A stretch of DNA of 64,000 nucleotides from an uncultured Bacteroidales bacterium (GTDB taxonomy: Bacteria; Bacteroidota; Bacteroidia; Bacteroidales; ML635J-15): the NCBI GenBank assembly GCA_937899245.1, contig CALDKB010000006.1, positions 71,909 through 135,908 on the forward strand. Direction: 5' to 3'. Of this stretch, positions 59,661 through 64,000 are shown piece by piece. The notes beneath the pieces are model-generated. The model was given only the letters and a program-made list of their open reading frames with translations, searched no databases and had not been told where the DNA came from. The stretch's first letter is position 1. Each line of letters begins with the position of its first letter. The translations under genes were made by a program, and so were the position numbers.

Positions 59661-62273
59661 ATGAGACATTTTCTTATCTTGATGTCAGCATTCGTGCTGA
59701 TGGCAAATGTGGTATTTTCGCAGGTTGACACATATCCGTGGACGGAGGACTTTGAAAGTGGCGACTTTGCAACCAATGGATGGACAACGAATATTATAAG
59801 CGGCGTTTCGAACTGGCAGGTTGAAGGGTCAACGCTTTATCATTCGGGTTTGTCTGCTGCAAAAATATCGAACAACACTTATGAACAGGATACTGCCGAA
59901 CTGGTGACACCAACTTTTGTGCGTCCTTCTGGTGTTGATACGCTGAGGTTGTCGTTCTGGCTGATAAACAGTAGCTGGTCTTCAGACGTCGACCATATGA
60001 TTCTGGCGTATTCGGATGGTGTCAACGATTCAATATTGATGGAAGTAACGCAACCGCATGAGGAATGGAGACAGGTAGAGGTGATTTTGCCGGTTGAAAA
60101 CCTTGCTGAGACTTTCTGCTTCAAGTTTATCGGAGTGCCTAAGTACGGACATGGCTTTTATATTGACGATGTGGTACTTGAGGGATATGTTTATGTGCCG
60201 CCTACTATAGATTCTGTTGAAACAGATGAATATCTTCAGATTGGTACTGCAAATATGACAGGGAATATTCCTGTAGATCCTTATTATGGATGTTCGTATA
60301 CACAGCAGATATTCGGTGCTATTGAAATGGGTGGTGCCCGCACAATTTATTCGCTTGGCTTTTATAACAAAGGAAGTGAAGAGGCAATTCGACGCAACGT
60401 ATCGGTATCGCTTGGACATGCAAGTAAGGCTGCGTTTGAGTCAAGTACCGATTGGGTGTCTAGTTCGGTGCTGACACAGGTGTACAGTGGAAATATGGAC
60501 TTGTATACCAACGAAGGGTGGGTATACGTAGTTTTTGACGAGCCATTCGAATATAACGGAACCGACAATCTTATTGTTGCTGTCTCCGATACGACCGAAT
60601 ACGGCGTTTATTTCTCGGTCGACTTCTCATGCTCAAGTTCGTATCTCTATGATATGTCCATTTGTCATATTGCCAGTTCGACAGAATACTATGATGTGAA
60701 CGATATGTCTTTGACCGACGGTACTGTTAATAGTGTCCGCAACAATATTAGATTCGGACTAGTGCCTATGGAAGTTCCAGCTCCTGTATACGATGTGGTG
60801 GAAACTCAGGGATATCTGCAGGTTGGAACAGATTTTACTACACAAGACATCCTGCCAATTTCAACCTATTACAACTATTCTTATTCACAACAGATATATG
60901 ATGCCGAGGAAATGGGAAGTTCAAGGACCATTTATTCCTTGTCCATAAATTATGTGGGAGGTGAGGACTATGCAACACCAGATGCTACGACAAGAAATGT
61001 TGCCTTATATTTGGGTTATACAAGCAAGGATGATTTCAACAATAATAACGACTGGTTTGATGTAAGCGAATTTACAGAAGTCTTTGACGGAGATATTCAG
61101 ATTAAGGCAAATGCTGGCTGGGTAACATTTACTTTTGACGAGCCGTTCGAGTATGTCGACACTGCCAATCTGGTTGTCGTATTCGCCGATAGAACAGGTA
61201 GCTATGACCTGCAAAGATTTTTTGCCTGTTCAAAAGTAAACTTTGCGCATAAATCTCTTTTTGCACAAAACGATGGACAAGAGTACGATGTAAACAATTT
61301 TGAGGAACCAGGTGATTTGTATACTGTAAGAAACAATATGCGTTTCGGTTTGGTTCCTGTTGTTAGGTACGAGGTGTCGGTTGTCGCAAACGATCCTGAA
61401 ATGGGAGTTGTCGAGGGTGGTGGATTGTGCATGCAATACGAAGGTGTTACAGTCTCTGCAACTGCATATCCTGGATTCCAGTTTAACGGTTGGGCTGACG
61501 GTTCCATTGAAAATCCACGTTTTATATTGCCGAATTCCGATACGACGATAATGGCTAATTTCTCGGCACTGACTACCGACACTGTTTATTTCGACAATGA
61601 TGTTTTCGGAACTCCGCTCGGTTTCCATGGCGACCATGTTGAATGGGGCATTAGAATATCTCCGAAGCTTATTGCTGCGCGCACACAGCTTGCCGATGTT
61701 GTTTTCTATGTTGATGGCGAATATGCTTTCGGAAGATACGACTTGAACGTTTATCAGGGCGAGGACACAATACCGTCGGTTTCGATATTGCACGACTCCA
61801 TAGTTGTAGATTCTGCTGCGCAGGGCTGGATGAATTTCGGCTTTGAGTCGGTTACAATCGACACTACCAAGTCGTTGTGGATAATCCTCAGCAACGAAGG
61901 TACAAGATATCCGGCTATAGCATCTACGTTTGTGGATTATGGTTTCAAGGATGGCGCATGGTGGAACAGCAACGGTACATGGCAGCAGCAGTCGTTTGGC
62001 GCATGGAGGCTCAGGGCTGTTTTGCCGTACGAAGAAGATGATGCCGTAGAGGAGATGTTTATGGAATCGGTTTCTGTATATCCAAATCCGACCGGCGATT
62101 TCTTCTATATCGATGGCGTTGAGAGCGGCAGTACGGTTGAAATTTACAACACTCTCGGCTCTATGCTTAGGAGCTTCACTTACGAGGGCGGAGCAGTCGA
62201 CTTCAGCGGAATGCCGGCTGGCATGTATATTCTACGTTCCGATGAAAATGTCACCAGATTTGTAAAGGAATAA
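59661..62273 (+). CDS. Large secreted T9SS cargo protein with duplicated beta domains
   Basis: 870 residues. After a signal peptide (FLILMSAFVLMANVVFSQ) comes a MAM/choice-of-anchor-like domain (WTEDFESGDFATNGW, GFYIDDVVLEGY). Two copies of a ~195-residue beta module follow, beginning YLQIGTANMTG and YLQVGTDFTTQ and sharing SYTQQIF/SYSQQIY and VRNN(I/M)RFGLVP. Next is an InlB-like repeat (FNGWADGS), another beta domain, and a T9SS type A sorting domain (VYPNPTGDFFYIDG, IYNTLGSM, MPAGMYILR). Surface-located by T9SS; probably adhesin or carbohydrate/protein binding. No catalytic motif seen. Confidence 0.85.
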   Translation: MRHFLILMSAFVLMANVVFSQVDTYPWTEDFESGDFATNGWTTNIISGVSNWQVEGSTLYHSGLSAAKISNNTYEQDTAELVTPTFVRPSGVDTLRLSFWLINSSWSSDVDHMILAYSDGVNDSILMEVTQPHEEWRQVEVILPVENLAETFCFKFIGVPKYGHGFYIDDVVLEGYVYVPPTIDSVETDEYLQIGTANMTGNIPVDPYYGCSYTQQIFGAIEMGGARTIYSLGFYNKGSEEAIRRNVSVSLGHASKAAFESSTDWVSSSVLTQVYSGNMDLYTNEGWVYVVFDEPFEYNGTDNLIVAVSDTTEYGVYFSVDFSCSSSYLYDMSICHIASSTEYYDVNDMSLTDGTVNSVRNNIRFGLVPMEVPAPVYDVVETQGYLQVGTDFTTQDILPISTYYNYSYSQQIYDAEEMGSSRTIYSLSINYVGGEDYATPDATTRNVALYLGYTSKDDFNNNNDWFDVSEFTEVFDGDIQIKANAGWVTFTFDEPFEYVDTANLVVVFADRTGSYDLQRFFACSKVNFAHKSLFAQNDGQEYDVNNFEEPGDLYTVRNNMRFGLVPVVRYEVSVVANDPEMGVVEGGGLCMQYEGVTVSATAYPGFQFNGWADGSIENPRFILPNSDTTIMANFSALTTDTVYFDNDVFGTPLGFHGDHVEWGIRISPKLIAARTQLADVVFYVDGEYAFGRYDLNVYQGEDTIPSVSILHDSIVVDSAAQGWMNFGFESVTIDTTKSLWIILSNEGTRYPAIASTFVDYGFKDGAWWNSNGTWQQQSFGAWRLRAVLPYEEDDAVEEMFMESVSVYPNPTGDFFYIDGVESGSTVEIYNTLGSMLRSFTYEGGAVDFSGMPAGMYILRSDENVTRFVKE

Positions 62274-62295
62274 ACATTTGCTAAAGGACAAATAT

Positions 62296-62327
62296 GAAAA
62301 ACGCACCATTTCGGTGCGTTTTTTTTA
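62296..62327 (+). terminator. Rho-independent terminator
   Basis: AACGCACC-atttc-GGTGCGTT followed by a run of T residues, 27 bases past the second T9SS cargo gene. Confidence 0.9.
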
Positions 62328-62395
62328 TTGGATGAGTGTGAAAGAAAACGATTGAAAAAATAAATGTTTAGAGTGTTTTAATACATGATTTTTAC

Positions 62396-62403
62396 TACTT
62401 TTG
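62396..62403 (+). promoter_or_regulatory. -7 box TACTTTTG for hsdM
   Basis: TACTTTTG lies 23 bases before the ATG at 62427, which is also preceded by a purine-rich 'gaggatga'. Confidence 0.55.
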
Positions 62404-62426
62404 TTACTTGTAAAAATTGAGGATGA

Positions 62427-63983
62427 ATGGCAAAAAAAATTATACAGACCAAAAGCATGGAGGAAGCGCTGTGGGAAGCATGCAACAAGCTTCGTGGCTC
62501 GATAGAAAGTTCCGAGTATAAACATGTGGTTCTCAGCTTGATTTTCTTAAAATATGCAGGAGACCATTTTGAAAAGCGCCGTCGGGAAATCATCGCCGAA
62601 GGGCATGAGGCCTTTGCCGACAATGTGGCTTTCTATGCCGCTAAAAATGTCTTTTACCTTGCGCCCGAAAGTCGCTGGGAATTCATTATGGAGAATGCCA
62701 AGCAGCCCGACATCGCACTGAAGATTGATGCAGCCCTTTCGTCGGTGGAAAAGCAAAACAAGCAGCTTAAGGGCGCGTTGCCAAACAACTACTATGCTAA
62801 TCTGGGACTCGACACTTCCAAGCTGGCTTCGCTGCTGGATGAAATAAATAGAATTGACACGCTCAAGGATGAGGAGAACGACCTGATAGGGCGCGTGTAC
62901 GAATATTTCCTTGGCAAGTTTGCTATTGCCGAGGGCAAGGGGAAAGGCGAATTCTACACTCCAAAGTGCATTGTAAACCTTATTGCCGAAATGATCGAGC
63001 CCTACGAAGGCAAGATTTACGACCCTTGCTGTGGTTCGGGCGGTATGTTTGTGCAGTCGTTGAAGTTCATCACGGCGCACAACGGCAACCGCAAGAATGT
63101 CTCCATCTACGGACAGGAATATACCAAGACAACATACAAGCTGGCCAAGATGAATCTTGCAATCCGTGGCATTGCCTCTAATTTGGGCGAATCGGAGGCC
63201 GATACTTTCCGCAACGACCAGCATCGCGACCTGAAAGCCGACTACATTATGGCAAATCCGCCATTTAACCAGAAGGCATGGCGCGAGGAAAGCGAACTGC
63301 TGAGTGACCCGCGCTGGGCGGGCTACGAGGTGCCACCCACCAGCAACGCCAACTACGGCTGGATTCTGAACATGGTGTCGAAACTTAGTTGCGATGGCGT
63401 AGCCGGATTTATCCTTGCTAACGGAGCTCTGAGCGCCGACGGCACGGAATATGAAATCCGTAAGAAGATGTTGGAACGCGGATTGGTTGAAGCAATTCTC
63501 ATTTTGCCGCGAAACTTGTTCTATACCACCGATATAAGCGTTACGTTGTGGATACTGAACAACAACAAGAAAGAGCGTGTTAGCAACAAGAACGGCATTG
63601 ATGTGCAGTATCGCGATCGCGAAAAGGAAGTGCTTTTCATGGACTTGCGGCAGATGGGTTCGCCATACGAAAAGAAATTTGTGCAGCTTACGGCCGACGA
63701 CATAGCAAAGGTTGCTGGTACTTACCACCAATGGCAATGCAAAGGAACCGATTACCAGAATATCCCCGAATATTGTTATTCCGCCACCTTCGACGAAATT
63801 GTGGAAAAGAATTTTTCGTTGGTGCCCAGCAAATACATCGAATTCGTGAACCGCGACGAGCAGATCGATTTCGACAGCAGGATGAAGCAGCTGCAAGGCG
63901 ACCTGCGCGAGCTGCTGGCCGAAGAGGAAAAATCGAAGGCGGAATTGAAGGCATTGTTCGAGAAATTGGGGTATAAATTGTAA
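62427..63983 (+). CDS. hsdM: Type I restriction-modification methyltransferase subunit
   Basis: 518 residues, complete. The N-terminal HsdM_N helical domain (EEALWEACNKLRGSIESSEYKHVVLSLIFLKY in two parts) is followed by the N6-adenine methyltransferase core: SAM motif YDPCCGSGGMFVQS and catalytic NPPF (MANPPFNQKAW). It methylates adenine within the type I recognition site, in complex with HsdS. No hsdS or hsdR lies upstream; the rest of the operon must be beyond the right edge. The 3' third is distinctly richer in GC than the genes at 2-10 kb. Confidence 0.94.
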   Translation: MAKKIIQTKSMEEALWEACNKLRGSIESSEYKHVVLSLIFLKYAGDHFEKRRREIIAEGHEAFADNVAFYAAKNVFYLAPESRWEFIMENAKQPDIALKIDAALSSVEKQNKQLKGALPNNYYANLGLDTSKLASLLDEINRIDTLKDEENDLIGRVYEYFLGKFAIAEGKGKGEFYTPKCIVNLIAEMIEPYEGKIYDPCCGSGGMFVQSLKFITAHNGNRKNVSIYGQEYTKTTYKLAKMNLAIRGIASNLGESEADTFRNDQHRDLKADYIMANPPFNQKAWREESELLSDPRWAGYEVPPTSNANYGWILNMVSKLSCDGVAGFILANGALSADGTEYEIRKKMLERGLVEAILILPRNLFYTTDISVTLWILNNNKKERVSNKNGIDVQYRDREKEVLFMDLRQMGSPYEKKFVQLTADDIAKVAGTYHQWQCKGTDYQNIPEYCYSATFDEIVEKNFSLVPSKYIEFVNRDEQIDFDSRMKQLQGDLRELLAEEEKSKAELKALFEKLGYKL

Positions 63984-64000
63984 TAAATCATTCCAATTCT

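Noticed and set aside
62547..63896. 449-codon antisense open frame in hsdM
   Set aside because: Lies entirely opposite a clear HsdM with conserved motifs; the translation shows no domain and arises from the GC-biased codon use of hsdM.
1..64000. tRNA, rRNA, insertion sequences and integrase genes
   Set aside because: None could be recognised by eye; dispersed short tRNA-like folds were not convincing, and no transposase or recombinase motif was found in any real gene.

Overview
The window looks like a chromosomal segment of an anaerobic Bacteroidales bacterium, gut or rumen type. Evidence: promoters of the Bacteroidota type (TAnnTTTG -7 boxes), secreted proteins with type IX secretion (T9SS) C-terminal sorting domains, BspA-type leucine-rich repeats, a 2-oxoglutarate:ferredoxin oxidoreductase, a fused NfnAB-type transhydrogenase, and anaerobic ribonucleotide reductase NrdDG. 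No rRNA, tRNA, CRISPR array, transposase or integrase was recognised.

Layout. 1-1000: gene-free repeat block with five short hairpins and a 222-bp duplication. 1.0-2.3 kb: metal exporter with a His-rich loop. 2.3-18.6 kb: accessory region. It carries a YhcG/DUF1016 nuclease, a KilA-N protein, a membrane protein with an AlbA_2 remnant, a giant zinc-ribbon/BspA-LRR protein, an Sll1717-type ATPase, an RloA/RloB (AbiL-like) pair, two divergent AAA/DUF4143 ATPases, a lipoprotein and a decayed BspA gene. 18.7-19.9 kb: arginine deiminase. 20.2-29.9 kb: second accessory region. It carries a GmrSD-type enzyme, a PD-(D/E)XK protein, a DUF2779 nuclease with a degenerate paralog, and several unrecognised proteins. 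30-64 kb: mostly core genome. In order: gyrB, korAB, an M48 lipoprotein, ridA, an isomerase-like protein, a subtilisin/beta-barrel protein, lpxH, lptB, nfnAB, nrdG/nrdD, a secreted LRR protein, a DUF362 ferredoxin, a MauE/thioredoxin protein, a TMTC-like and a second multi-pass membrane protein, a C1 peptidase, asnB, two T9SS cargo proteins, and hsdM at the right edge.

The most notable pattern is how the accessory genes are framed. Several single genes or pairs sit between private direct repeats: 139 bp around yhcG, 62 bp around the KilA-N gene, three copies of a ~55-bp element bounding the rloAB and DUF4143 modules, and a perfect 57-bp promoter/leader copy before each of the GmrSD and PD-(D/E)XK genes. 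No mobile-element enzyme is present to explain this. Each DUF4143 gene also has its own 33-bp-phased repeat array over or next to its promoter. The best candidates for an undescribed system are the 23.7-28.3 kb cluster (a DUF2779 nuclease with a paralog that has lost its E-x-K residues, plus two unknown proteins) and the DUF4143 genes with phased operator-like arrays.
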